64,000 nucleotides of DNA from the NCBI GenBank assembly GCA_035771165.1, contig JAWNZC010000446.1:1178001-1242000 (forward strand), written 5' to 3'. The notes beneath the pieces are model-generated. The model saw only the letters and a list, made by a program, of their open reading frames with translations, had not been told where the DNA came from and did no database searches. The translations under genes were made by a program, and so were the position numbers. Numbering within the stretch: the stretch's first letter is position 1; each line of letters starts with the position of its first letter. Shown here piece by piece: positions 1 to 10,587 of this stretch. Source of the DNA: Paragorgia papillata (lineage: Eukaryota > Cnidaria > Anthozoa > Scleralcyonacea > Coralliidae).

Positions 1-915
1 GCGACAGTATGATAATTGTACCAATCGGGTTTCATCAAACTCCAATCTTTGGGATCGCTCGCAGCGGCCTCGATACGAAAAGCGCGATCATAGCTCAGCC
101 AGGACATACCCCCAAACCGTTTTTTTGTGCGGATAATAAGGGCCATATACGCCAAGAGATCGCGTGATCGGGTGGGAAAGAAGGTGGTCATGACAGCTGT
201 GTATAGCTATTAAAACATTCCACCCACGTCAAATATCCGGTACATGGGAAAGCCTTCGGGACAATGGTGGTGCCTTCGATAGCAAAGGTGGTTGTTTCGA
301 AACTCGGTTTCTCTAAGTTCTCAGGGATCAATTCAGCCATTTCGACAAACTGATGCGAAATAATTTGCTTAACCAGTTTCGCTGGAGTTGGGGCGCGGCC
401 AGGACCCAGAACAAACGCTTTCTCAGCCCCGAGGTTTAAGGGTACTCTGAACGCTATTGTTCAATGGCCATCGGAAGGCGCAACTGTTGCGTGACTTGAT
501 GGAGGCGTACTTGAAGGTAACCACGCTGCGCTCATGGTACCAGGAGCGGACAAAACATAAGGTAAACTGTCACTAGCACTGACTGCAAGAAATGACGGAG
601 CAGAGAACGTACCTGGGTTATGGTTGTTAAGTTCCGATGTACCTCTCACATGAAGCGCGGTAGTTGGTGTTGTTGTAGGGGCGGATTCTGGGTTGGACTG
701 AGAGGTTGAGTTGCCAAGTTGTTGTGGGGAAACCGCCTGGGACGTGGTAGAACTTGAAGCAGTATGCAGTTGGCCCAACGTATGAGCGAGAGCCGTCTGG
801 AGGCCAGATAGAAATTCGCGTGACTGAAACGCCGCTCCCCAGTCGACACATGCAGGAATCAGTGTACTGTTCGGTGGAACCAGTGTTGCCTTCGGAGGTT
901 GATCGGTCTGCTTCA
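1..915 (-). pseudogene. broken gag-like ORF1 of a retrotransposon (possibly DIRS/Ngaro type)
   Basis: Seen: reading leftwards from about 915, one frame runs through a Pro/Ser/Thr/Gln-rich linker, meets an in-frame TGA at 458-460, then continues in the same frame into a folded-looking segment (GAEKAFVLGPGR, LTWVECFNSY). About position 191 the frame shifts by one base into MTTFFPTRSRDLLAY ... GGMSWLSYDRAFRIEAA ... DWSLMKPDWYNYH, cut by the window edge. From memory of the family, this LTWVE...FPSR...DL..Y...FPG.AWL.YD..FR..AAA pattern is typical of the gag-like ORF1 upstream of reverse transcriptase in retroelements of fish, corals and other aquatic animals, often DIRS or Ngaro type; the exact class is inferred. 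One stop plus one frameshift make this a dead copy. No RT or recombinase is visible because the 3' part lies outside. Confidence 0.5.
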
Positions 916-1428
916 GCCATTGTACTTACGGGGGTCTTTAATATATTATACGTAATTTTCCACGGTCCAAGAAGCGTGCAACTGCTACGGAAGCTACTGC
1001 GATAATGTTGACTGTTGTGTCATTGAATGCTCTACGTCCCAGCCCTAGCCAATGAGCTTGTGCCAATCAAGTACCAGGCCTGGTTACCTAGTTGTTAACC
1101 TTGGTTATTGCATAACCTCACTTACAACGGACACCTTGGACGTATTTTTCTCTCGACACATGAAAGTGAATGACATTTTAATTTATCGAGTGACATATTT
1201 ATGTTATACTGATTCATGTTACCGTTATTTTTGGTTTTGCAATAAAAAAAATATTTGAATACAAATTTTTGACTTGTATTTTGACTTGTACTGTGTACTT
1301 ATGTATCACAGTAAACGTCAACTAGAAATTGAAATAAACTGGACATTTTAAAATAAAAAAGCAGTAGTACATTGTAGTGACATTTTACAACCTGAAATCG
1401 GGATATTTTCATTTCATCCCGCTATTGC
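916..1428. other. non-coding stretch between the gag relic and the pogo-like hairpin
   Basis: AT-rich sequence with only short ORFs that show no recognisable family. A CCCCC/GTAAGT string just upstream of the gag-like ORF resembles a splice donor, but nothing supports an exon there. Confidence 0.4.
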
Positions 1429-1497
1429 GGACTCTCGTTATTACGGACACCAAATGACGGTCCCCAGGGTGTCCGCTATAACGAGAGTTGACTGTAT
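1429..1497. mobile_element. pogo/Tigger-like TIR hairpin relic
   Basis: An inverted repeat (CTCTCGTTATTACGGACACC against GGTGTCCGCTATAACGAGAG) flanks a short loop. The right end reads inward as CAGTCAACTCTCGTTATA, the style of TcMar-Tigger/pogo termini. It ends at a TA followed directly by a duplicated Shal fragment; the parental gene has the same TA at the matching place (about 9869), as expected for insertion at a TA target. The left terminus is truncated. Confidence 0.5.
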
Positions 1498-1638
1498 AGT
1501 TGACAACATATTCCACAGCGAATATAACACGCTCCATTCATGTAGAGTTGTAGAGAAAATGAAATAAATCGTAAAACTCTTCTCCACATTTCTTACTACT
1601 GCTGCAGCGAATTGTTGACCGGTTGTCACCACGACGGT
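1496..1638 (-). pseudogene. pseudogene fragment of the Shal K+ channel (S1-S2 region)
   Basis: About 140 bp align closely to 9869-9995, the S1-S2 loop and start of S2 of the intact Shal gene, same orientation. Shared strings include GACAACATATTCCAC, TTCTCCACATTTCTT and CTGCTGCAGCGAATTGTT. The copy carries several small indels, so the frame is broken; the best remaining ORF begins VTTGQQFAAAVVRNVEK, against parental VVTTGQTIRCSSGKKCGEE. The left border is a pogo-like hairpin; the right border fades near 1638. No T1 domain, S3-S6 or pore is present. It looks like a local partial duplication and not a second gene. Confidence 0.8.
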
Positions 1639-2362
1639 ATTGGAATTTGCGTCTGAAGGATTTGTAAATTCATTATCGTCACGTGACTACACTAGCTATC
1701 ATCGCTGTCTTAGCAAATACAACGCGAACGTCAAGGTCACAACAAAGAAGATGAATAGTTTTTAGTCCCAAGCGTAATCTTAACGCCGTTCCCGTTCTAC
1801 ATACAACGTTATTCAGATCATTTTCACGTCTTCACGACGACGTTAACTCGTGGAATGGAGAAACCTGTTAGCCGAGTTTGACTTCAAACTATATGCAACG
1901 AAATCCTTTTAGAACTTTATAAGCTTTTGGATATCGAAAAACATACTTTAAGTATTCAATACTACGTAAATGATTCGTGGTTTCTGTTAGATACTGAATT
2001 TTACATTGCCGCCGTCGTCCTAGCTTGCTTAAGCTCCCTAATAATAATATTAATACAAGCTTTGAGAAACAAAATTCCGTTCTTTCCTTAAAAACACCAG
2101 GCTGTGTCCATTGTTTGGGAGTTAATTCCACACCTATACTAATTTAAGAAGAGTCATATCGACATGTGACGTCTTAATATGCAAGTAACCTATTGTACTT
2201 ATAAACTTACACCGGCATGTGAAAAGTACACTACCTGCATTTTTACAACGCTCACCCCTAACGAGCTTGCAAATAGTAGTAATCACACATTCTTTACTCT
2301 TCAACTTAAAACGCGTTTGAGAATCACTTATTATAAATTAAGCTAAAATATTTTGACTGAGA

Positions 2363-3229
2363 ATGTCAGCAGTAGTAGGATTCTTCACATCTCTTGGCCA
2401 GAATGCCAAAGCCATATTTGGTTCAAAAACGAGGAAAGAGATATTGAGGCGTTTGGTCATATCCGTTGTTGTATTTTTATTACTACAGCTTTTAAGCAAC
2501 AACAAGCTGTACAAATGCCCATCGTCAGGATACCGTGTTTATGGCAGTTTTTTTCTGCTAGGCCCAAGCGCTTGCCTCTTTGTGATTGCCTTGTTCCTGG
2601 ACAAGTCGTTTTGGGAGAAAGTCACTGGTTGTTACCGCGCAAGAAACTGTAATTGTGCAACGTGTGGAAAAGTGTTAAAAGCTTTTCAGAGATCTGCCTT
2701 TATCGCTATCGTCTGGCTTATACTCGCGTTTGCCAAAGGGAAATTTTACGTTTGCTTTCGCCTTGGAGCATTACCTTCGCAAAACGTTCTCCAAAGTATA
2801 AACAAACATCAACGAGAAATTATAGAGAAACAGCACAAAGAAATCAAAAGTCAATCGACGATGATCGCTTTGTCTCTTTTTTTGGCTACTCTTTTCTTTT
2901 TGTTTTTAACCATACTTGTTCAAAGGTGTTTCTTCTCGGTTCCTGAAGAATCTCTGCCAACCCTTCGTCAATACAAGAAGCTCGAAGCACAAGCTGCTGT
3001 GGCAAAGTTTAAAGAACAGATAAAAGAACTAGCTCAGAAAGAAGGAGAAAAACAAGTGGAATCAAAAGTTAAAGAGTTTACTGAGAAAAATGAGGGACCG
3101 TATGAAGCTCTAGAGAAAACAAAAATATGGTTGGCAGTAAAATATCCGAGAACAACAGGCAATTGGACAAAAGACTACCGCGTGAGCGATGAACAGGCAC
3201 TAGTAGTGCTACAGTCTGCCATAAAGTAA
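2363..3229 (+). CDS. CALHM-family (calcium homeostasis modulator-like) membrane protein
   Basis: Intact single-exon ORF of 288 residues with four hydrophobic segments: about 30-46, 60-80, 110-127 and 167-186. After the first comes YKCP (Cys52), then VYGSFFLLGPSACLF, typical of the start of TM2 in CALHM proteins; the TM2-TM3 loop is Cys-rich (C90, C96, C98, C101), and TM3 ends in GKFYVC (C131). The C-terminal third is a charged helix rich in Lys/Glu. In known families CALHM subunits form large-pore plasma-membrane channels gated by voltage and external Ca2+ that release ATP; ion selectivity cannot be read from this sequence. The start at ATG 2363 follows in-frame stops; an overlapping ORF from 2353 in another frame is a shadow. 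The usual CPC after TM1 is replaced by CPSSG. Family call is good, subtype unassigned. Confidence 0.75.
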   Translation: MSAVVGFFTSLGQNAKAIFGSKTRKEILRRLVISVVVFLLLQLLSNNKLYKCPSSGYRVYGSFFLLGPSACLFVIALFLDKSFWEKVTGCYRARNCNCATCGKVLKAFQRSAFIAIVWLILAFAKGKFYVCFRLGALPSQNVLQSINKHQREIIEKQHKEIKSQSTMIALSLFLATLFFLFLTILVQRCFFSVPEESLPTLRQYKKLEAQAAVAKFKEQIKELAQKEGEKQVESKVKEFTEKNEGPYEALEKTKIWLAVKYPRTTGNWTKDYRVSDEQALVVLQSAIK

Positions 3230-4283
3230 TAATTAGCGGCCGTAGTAAATTAAAGACTCTATGATCAAGTCACGATCGGAAATGGCGGCTGTCGAGGCTC
3301 GCGAAATACGGGCTGACCCGTATATTAGCTAGGCATGCGTAGAACGCATATCTTGCGTGTAAACGTCAATACACGGCCGACAACTCACTTGGGCCAGCAC
3401 GCACGTGGACTGCGAACTGCCCCATGAAATTAGTGCCCGATTTTCTATGCGATTTCCGATCGTGACTGGAGGAGTGTGTATAGCCTGCGAAGACCTTTTC
3501 TCAGATGGCGGGCTCAATCCTGCTGTGAAGAGGAATTTTATAGAATTTCGGCTCGAATCTCAGAACTGACGTCATCCTTCCTGCGTGTATAGCAACTGGG
3601 ATAATCCTCCAGCAATCGAGGAAAGCGCCGAGTAAGATACTGGCTATGATGTTGAAACAGTGAATGGATGACTGGGTTATTCTGCACTCAAACTTCGCAA
3701 AGTTTTTCGCTAAAATTTTCGGGGGTTGCTAACTCAATCTCCACTTACAAAAACATGTCGGCGATTTTTGAAATTATTTTTGTTCATTTTTGTAGTCACC
3801 GCTGACTATTCATTCAGGTCAGTGAATCACGATTATTTTACTTTTTAATTTAACGTCATTCTTAAAAAGAGCACAGCAATTTTATGATAGCCCATTGTTT
3901 GTTGGACAAATTTGAAGTATAAACTTTCTGTCTATAAACTCTAAACTAAATGTGACGTGAAATCACAAACATGTAAATGTGACGTGAAATCTAACCCTCT
4001 ATAACTAGGTATTAAGCCTCTTTTCGAAAAGCTGCATGGATTTCTTCCAGATAAACACGCCCAAGTTAATTTATGTAACTGTCTGCTTCAACGCCCAAAC
4101 CGTTACGCTCGGTTGTGCAACAGTATTTTCATGTTTTGACTGCCATTTAAGTTTATTTCCTTTAGCACAGCGATATATACTTGTTTATAAGTTGATGTTC
4201 CTATTCAGCTTGAATTCTCCAGTTGACACGGATCTTTTTTATTGACGATGCATGCAGCAACACGAGTGTCTCACTTGAGAAGT

Positions 4284-4322
<39 letters not shown>

Positions 4323-4324
4323 TG
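3230..4324. other. intergenic: small inverted-repeat element and 3' flank of the Shal gene
   Basis: A 16-bp perfect inverted repeat (AGTCACGATCGGAAAT) at 3269-3284 and 3452-3467 brackets about 200 bp and may be a MITE; no convincing target duplication is seen. A pure (TA)n tract at 4286-4321 lies three bases beyond the Shal stop codon. No gene recognised in the rest. Confidence 0.5.
4286..4321. repeat. (TA)n microsatellite just after the Shal stop
   Basis: About 18 TA units, ending three bases before the Shal TAA stop on the minus strand, so probably in the 3' UTR. Confidence 0.95.
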
Positions 4325-7300
4325 TTAAGTTATTGCAGTATCCTGAGATGTGCCTCTTCGTGCCCACTTAGAACGTTGGCCAGGAAAACGACGATTTTTC
4401 TTCTTTAACAAGTCTTTTAACCTCATTTCTAAGCGATCTTCAGTTAACTGAAGATGCTGTTGATGTAGAAGTTTGCCTTCTATGAATGGTACTGGCAACG
4501 ACACTACGAGAACTCCCAACATAAGAAACACTGCTGAAATAAGCTTTCCCCCGACAGTAGCTGGCACAATATCACCATAACTAAAGAAAGAATGAAAGAA
4601 AACCATGTAATTGCTCTACGTAGTCCAATACATTAAATATTTACAGTGTTTTCAGAGGCGATTCCAGGAAAAGCCTCTTATATACATGTAGCTCTGAAAG
4701 ACGTGTGTCGGGCATACAGTCGCGCGCAATGCGACATGTTTTTGAAAGTATCAATTAAGCATATATATTACTAGTGCACCCATGCTTAGACAACTTGGTC
4801 GCAAATGAAAAGTTAATGGGTTATAAATAATTGTGAAAGTAAGAAATCGTATGCATAAATATGGTGCCATATATATTGTACATCAGCAGTCCATTTTCCG
4901 ATGGCATGGCGCAGTTTGGCATTTACACTTCTCAGGTTTAAAGGAAAAAAATAGTTCAAACATAGGCACTGAAGTACACCACGTGAGAGAATTTAAGTGA
5001 TGGAACAATATCTATATAGGAACTATAGTCAGAAAACTTGAAAAGTTTTATTTTAAGTCCTTTGACTTCAAACTATTTGTCCCAAATTATTAATAATTCA
5101 TGCCAAAACATAGATACTGTTTAATCAGTATTTCGAAACTAACGAGGATCACGGAAAAATTAGGAGACTTTAATGACTCGATCTGGATCCCTTCAAAATA
5201 TGGACTCGTTTGAGAAGCTATTATAACACCAAAAATGCGTATATATACAAGTCTATTTATCTTCGACTTCTCACACAGACAAACTGTTTAGTAAATAATA
5301 GTAGGCTTCGCCTCGTTTTTCAACCTGCTTGCATGTATATGGAGCAAAAAATCGAGGGGGAAACACATACGCGTGTTTAATATAAATTATTACTAAGTCC
5401 AAAGATTTGAAATATCTTAAGAGAAAGTTTGCATGGGTACAAGGGTTGTTTTAAGTACACGAAATTAATTCCGAGAATTACTAGTTAGAGTGGTTTTGAA
5501 TTAATAAATAGAGAAGATCACCGTTCTGCAATTTCTTTGCAAAGTAATATTTCACAAGATGTACAATAATGAACAAATTTGGCTCAATTGCGTTCACCGT
5601 TGATATATATATATATATACATGGCCAGAAATAAGGGACAGTCAGTGGAATGACGCGCGGGCTCATACTGAAGATTCAAAGATGGTGGCTCGGTTTTATC
5701 ATGAATTAAAGTGCACATGACATGAAAATTCACCACCGTTTTTTATTACTGTTTTTGAAAGGACATTTAAAATGATGGAAAATGGCTTTTACATGCCTTT
5801 CAGATCTTATCCCATTCTTGAGTTATCACACTCGTACCAAAATTATGCAAAAATATTTGAATAAAATAAGGATAATGAGCGCAATCAAGCATTTATTCTG
5901 TGGTCTTTTGGAACCTACTTGTCCAACCACTAATGGTTTGTAAACTATTGGAGAACAAAGTTAAACCTTCCTTGAAAAGATGCAGACGTGCAGAGCCTCG
6001 ACAGACTGCCTACAAATCAGGGCCTTTATTAACACTGATACTGGGGGGGGGGGCATGCCCCCCCCCAGCCGCCCCCTTGCCCCCCCCCCCCCCACCCCCC
6101 ACTGGGCACTTTTGGCCCCCAAGTACAATAGCTTTTTAAATTTCTATTTGTATAAACTATAAAGCAAATTAGTTTACAAATTCAAAAAATATGAGTTCAA
6201 AATGCCTTAAATCTGTTTTATAACGAAGTGAATGATTTTAAAGACTGAAAGACAGCACAAAGGCTCATGTTTTGCCTTATATTATTAGTGATGACATGGC
6301 AGTTGTGTGGGAAACTGGGGAAGAGAGCTGCCTCCTCCGCAGGCCCTCGTTGCACCATGGACAGGTCACACTTTTGAGAGTGCCTGCCAGATCCTGTAAA
6401 CAAAATGGGGACCGATCCCATTATGCACAGCGAGACTAGGCCCTTGGCCTAGAATTACCGACCTTCTACCAATAATATTTTTAGCGACAAAAAGGAATTG
6501 AAGGAAAAGATATCTGCCGAACAAAAGCAAATTCGACGGTCAGGAAAGTACAGGTTTTTCTTATTGTTTTTTGGTTTATTTAGCTATCGAAGACTGTCAA
6601 CTGACCAAGAGTTAATGAGATTTAATTTTGTTAAATTGTAGGCTATAGTGTAGCGTAATTCAAGTTTCAGTTGTTGTGGAAACAGAAAAAGTATAAACCC
6701 AAGAATCTCTGGGGTTAGGCATGTCCCGATTGTGCTCGTAAAATCCCAAAAAGTTGCTCCCAAAAACCAGAAAGTTGCTCGCAAAAAAGCATAAAAGTTG
6801 CTCAAAAGTTGCCCGAAATCAAAAAAGTTGCTACTAAAATTCAAAAAGTTGCCCGTACTATTACGTTAATTAAGAGCTTTATACAATTTCCGTACGCTCG
6901 CTTACGTGCAATGGCTGCGCTTGCTGGAGTACGAAAAGTTGCACCAGCATTTTCTGCTACCAAAATTGGATCTTCTTCTAAATTTTCGTCCTCTGATGAA
7001 CTTGACAAGTCTGACGGCTCTTCTAATTCAGTCATAATGAATTAGCATTTATTTACATTTCAATGGTTTATAAGCCGCCATTTTGTTTTAAAGAGGAAAC
7101 AGGTAACCCTAGTACCTAGCAAGTAAATATCAAGGGTAAATAAGCAGCAATGCTACAGCTGTTGCAGCATCACATCACAGGCTGTATTACAGCATATTGC
7201 CGCAATTAATTGATTTCCAAAATTATTTTATATCAGAAAAATATCGCAGGAAATGAAGTTGTCTATCACATGTAAGCATTTCCTACTGTAAAGTTTTGAA

Positions 7301-9315
7301 TCTAGAAAAAGTTGCTCAAAAATTGCTCAAAAAGGAAAAAGTTGCTTAAAGTTGCTCGAAGTCTCGAACCGAAAAAAGTTGCTCCAAACGCAAAAAGTTG
7401 CTCAAAAGTTGCCGAGCACAATCGGGACATGCCTATCTGGGGTACACGCGTAAAAATCTCGCAAGTTGTTACAGCATTGTTGCCTGAACAATGCTGTAAC
7501 AACTTGTTGACATATGTGAACAACATTGATAAATGAACAACATTGTTCATCATTGTTTCAACAAGTTGTTACAGCTTGATGAAACAACAACCGTTGTTCA
7601 CGCATGTTGTAACAACCGAAGAACGTGTTGATACATCAACCATGTTCACCATTGTTGTAACATTTGTTACGGATATGCCTATCCTAAGACAGTTAATTAA
7701 CTAAACGTTATTTGATCACTGAACACTTAATAAGTACTTGTAACCAATTAGTAAATACTTATGACTTGGCATGAGTCAGCTATGATGTCATTTAGTAATT
7801 ACGTAAATATATTATATATAGAATGAAGTATGTTACTATAATTATATACTCTAGAAACTATATAAGCAGCCATCGAACATATATCAGGGATGCATATGTA
7901 TGAGAGTGAGCTATATGTATCAAAGTGGTTACGAAGTCAGTCCTGGAGTTCCTGCCGTTGGTTTTATTATTCCTTCCTTTCAAGTCCATACGGATTGTTA
8001 ACCTGTGCCGGAATCTCCTATTGACTGTTTCGTTGTGCGCAGACGACAGATAAGTTTCTGAACTTTAGTTTAGTTTTAATCTTTATAGACATTTTCAATA
8101 TCTGTTCTAAGTTTCTTGTTAATTAAATAAATAACTGTAAAAACCAAACAGCTGAGGTTACACTTTTTGTTGCGTATAGCGGTCACGTAACACATTGTTG
8201 TTCATCGTTGTTATTTCGTCATGCTGTAACAACATGTTGTATCATGTGCGAACAACGTTGTTGGCTATAAAAATGTGCTGTTGGAACAACTTGTTCATGA
8301 CTGTTGATTTATCCGTGAACAAGTTGTTCGAACCATAAGTGAACAACTTGTTGACAACTTGTTCACGGCGAGCAGCACAACATTGTTCACGGCGAGCAGC
8401 ACAACATTGTTCACGCCTGTTGACAACCGTGAACAAGTTGTGCGTTTTTACGCGTGTAGACTAAATTAGTGCATTTTCGTTGATTATTCCGGCCGAAAGT
8501 TGACAAAGTTCAACCGTAATTTTCAACCTTTTTTCAACAATTCCTTCATTTTAAAGTTAGGATTCGTATGTCATAAGTCTTCAATGTCCTTCAAAATCTT
8601 CGGATATAGCCATGGCTATTAACAATGGTAGTTAATTATGCAAATTTATTCCGTGCCAAGTTTTGCCAATTTTTTTACAGGATCTTGAATTGCAGGCCCT
8701 AAATTCGGCGTGTGACCTGTCCATGATGCAACGAGGGCCTGCGGAGGAGGCAGGGAGGAGAGCGTGTTAGGGGACTAGTGCTGAATTTAAGTGGCAGCCA
8801 TTTTGTTTTATTGTTCTTTTATCTAAAAAGAGTTTTTACAATCAATCCCGTTATGTAAAGGTGAATATTGCATGACTTTCATGCAACGTATGTATATTAT
8901 AGCTATAAATTGCTAGTTTGTTACATTATTGTGGCTAATGCCTCATCTTTTTTCTTCATACGTGTATTCTTTGTTAGAATAAAGTCCAAATCTAGCAAAT
9001 CATTACTAGGTTAGAGTTACTGTCAAATGTTTGAGGTCTGAAATCATTTAAATAACGTCAGAAATATATATTATTGCTATAATGCTGAAAAAGTGAAAAT
9101 AATTTTCCAAAAACGTTAAAATTTAAAAAATTTTCTTCTGAAGTATGCCGTCATACCACAGACACTAAAAGACTCTGTTCTCTAAAAAACTTTTATTGGA
9201 TTGCAATGACCGTTTAATTAAGAACAGAAACCATGAAGGTCCCTTTCCACGAATGCCCTCCCCCCCCCCCCCCCCCCCCACTGGCAAATCCTTAAAAAAG
9301 GCCCTGTTTCTGGCC

Positions 9316-9354
<39 letters not shown>

Positions 9355-10587
9355 TTCAATCTACAGACACGTGTTCGCTGTACTACAGCCCATCAGTGTA
9401 GCTTGGAACAATCTGAATGAATTTCATCAATTACTTTATATTATTATATACATCCTTGTCACCGTGCACACAACTTTGTGCTACAGGTTATCTATAACTT
9501 ACCCGATAGTGGTTGCTGTAATAATGGCGTACCATATTGCTAAAACAATGTTCGTAAATCCAGTATTTGGTACGTTCTTCTCCGTATAATAAACACACGT
9601 AGCAAACATGATAGTGCCCATCGAAAATATAAAACACAACAATCCTAGTTCAGGAGCAGCATTTCGGAACGTAATAAGTAACGTCTTCAAACGTTTGGAA
9701 TTCTTAAGAAGTTTAAACACGCGAAACACCCGGAATACTCGTAAAATAGAAAACGACTTTAGCTCCGTAGCCTGTTCCTCTAAAAGATCGAAATAAAATG
9801 GTAAAATGGCAAGAATATCTATCAAACTTTCCAAACTTTTCACAAACGCCTTCCGATACGGAACAGCGTATAGTTTGACAACATATTCCACGGTGAATAT
9901 AAACGCGCACGCTCCATCCGTGTAAAGAAATAAATCGTGGAATTCTTCTCCACATTTCTTTCCACTGCTGCAGCGAATTGTTTGACCGGTGGTCACGACT
10001 AGGCTCAAGGCGACAGCAACCACGATGATATTGTACACCATTCTGCTCGCTCTAGTACGTTGAGGATTTTCGAAAGCGTCCCAGATCGTCTCGCGGATCG
10101 TATCCATGTGTGTTCTACTCACGCGCAGCTTCAAATTGGACATTGTAGTTTCAATAAACGTCTGGGTTTCGTGCGAGTCATTCACCTCGTTCCAGCAGCA
10201 CGAGTCGAAGCCATCGAATGGGACACCAAAGAACTTGAACTCTTCCTCAAACGCCTTGCTGCAGTCATAGTAGGAGAAATGAAGCCTGCCCGTGCGGTAA
10301 TAATTCAAAATATGGCGAAAAATACTAGGATCCCGATCGAAGACGTACTCGCCGGTTTTCTCGTCCAAAAAATACTCCCTCCCCTTGCTACCTAAAAGAC
10401 TGTCCGGATGTCGAGATAAAGTTGCATCCCACGTTTCATAGCGCCGTCCTGAGACGTTAATTACAACTCGTTTATTAGGCAATGGACCAAACGGTACGGG
10501 CGACATTCTCCTTCGAGCCAGAGGCACCATTCCTAGAGCCGAGGCCTGTACTACCGGCATCCAGTCATTGCCGGTATTGCGAGCCAT
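4325..10587 (-). CDS. Shal/Kv4-like voltage-gated K+ channel, two exons (9503-10587 and 4325-4580)
   Basis: 446 codons from two exons joined within the Gly codon of the selectivity filter (TTI-G/YGD); donor GG|GTAAGT at 9503, acceptor TTTAG|T at 4580, phase consistent. N-terminus has DWMPVVQASALGMVPLARRR, like the hydrophobic Kv4 start that binds KChIPs. T1 tetramerisation domain about 40-135 with the non-Shaker zinc motif H103-x5-C109-x20-CC(130,131). S1 about 184-200, S2 224-240, S3 253-268, S4 about 280-300 (RVFRVFRVFKLLKNSKR), S5 310-332, filter TTIGYGD 359-365, then S6 with PVP. The cytoplasmic tail is only about 50 residues, much shorter than in vertebrate Kv4. Start chosen at ATG 10587 (MARNTGNDWMPV). 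Role by family: plasma-membrane A-type K+ channel. Shal class is inferred from T1 and N-terminus; cnidarians have large Kv expansions, so orthology is open. Confidence 0.88.
5597..5640. repeat. short (TA)n with CATGGCCAGAAAT flank, repeated at 9290-9348
   Basis: In the Shal intron. The (TA)n plus CATGGCCAGAAATA string recurs in inverted orientation beside the (TA)n at 9318-9348, suggesting two ends of one old element family. Confidence 0.4.
6030..6120. repeat. G-run/C-run rich patch in the Shal intron
   Basis: A run of Gs, a GCATGC centre and long C-runs. Overlapping proline/glycine ORFs here are low-complexity artefacts. Confidence 0.6.
6329..6372. repeat. left arm of a 2.4-kb inverted pair
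   Basis: CCTCCTCCGCAGGCCCTCGT ... GGACAGGTCACAC recurs inverted at 8709-8755 (GTGTGACCTGTCC ... GGGCCTGCGGAGGAGG). The two arms bracket the hAT-like and CAACAA-palindrome elements. Confidence 0.6.
6716..7435. mobile_element. non-autonomous DNA transposon, perfect 23-bp TIRs, 8-bp TSD (hAT/P type)
   Basis: Terminal repeats start TAGGCATGTCCCGATTGTGC and are perfectly inverted at both ends. Target duplication TCTGGGGT is exact at 6708-6715 and 7436-7443. Subterminal zones carry many AAAAAGTTGCTC-type motifs, all in the same orientation at both ends. A short acidic minus ORF in the middle (6841-7035, MTELEEPSDLSSSSEDENLE...) may be a relic of an encoded protein; no transposase domain is visible. 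An 8-bp TSD fits hAT or P superfamily; the class is inferred. Confidence 0.85.
7443..8458. mobile_element. element of CAACAA/TTGTTG palindromes with TACACGCGTAAAAA termini
   Basis: About 1 kb in the Shal intron, delimited by inverted TACACGCGTAAAAA. The interior consists largely of ACAACTTGTTCAC/GTGAACAACGTTGTT-like short palindromes plus a unique AT-rich core. No clear target duplication was found. A related CAACAA-rich MITE lies at 30597-30846. Confidence 0.6.
8709..8755. repeat. right arm of the 2.4-kb inverted pair
   Basis: Inverted partner of 6329-6372, with a few mismatches. Confidence 0.6.
9243..9350. repeat. poly-C tract, CCACTGG and (TA)n in the Shal intron
   Basis: A poly-C run at about 9250-9279 and a TA repeat at 9318-9348. 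Overlapping ORFs are artefacts. Otherwise 8756-9502 shows no gene. Confidence 0.7.

Noticed and set aside
2653..2946. Second ORF inside the CALHM-like gene
   Set aside because: Shadow frame of an intact gene with no family signature.
10060..10395. 111-residue plus-strand ORF
   Set aside because: Antisense shadow of Shal exon 1.
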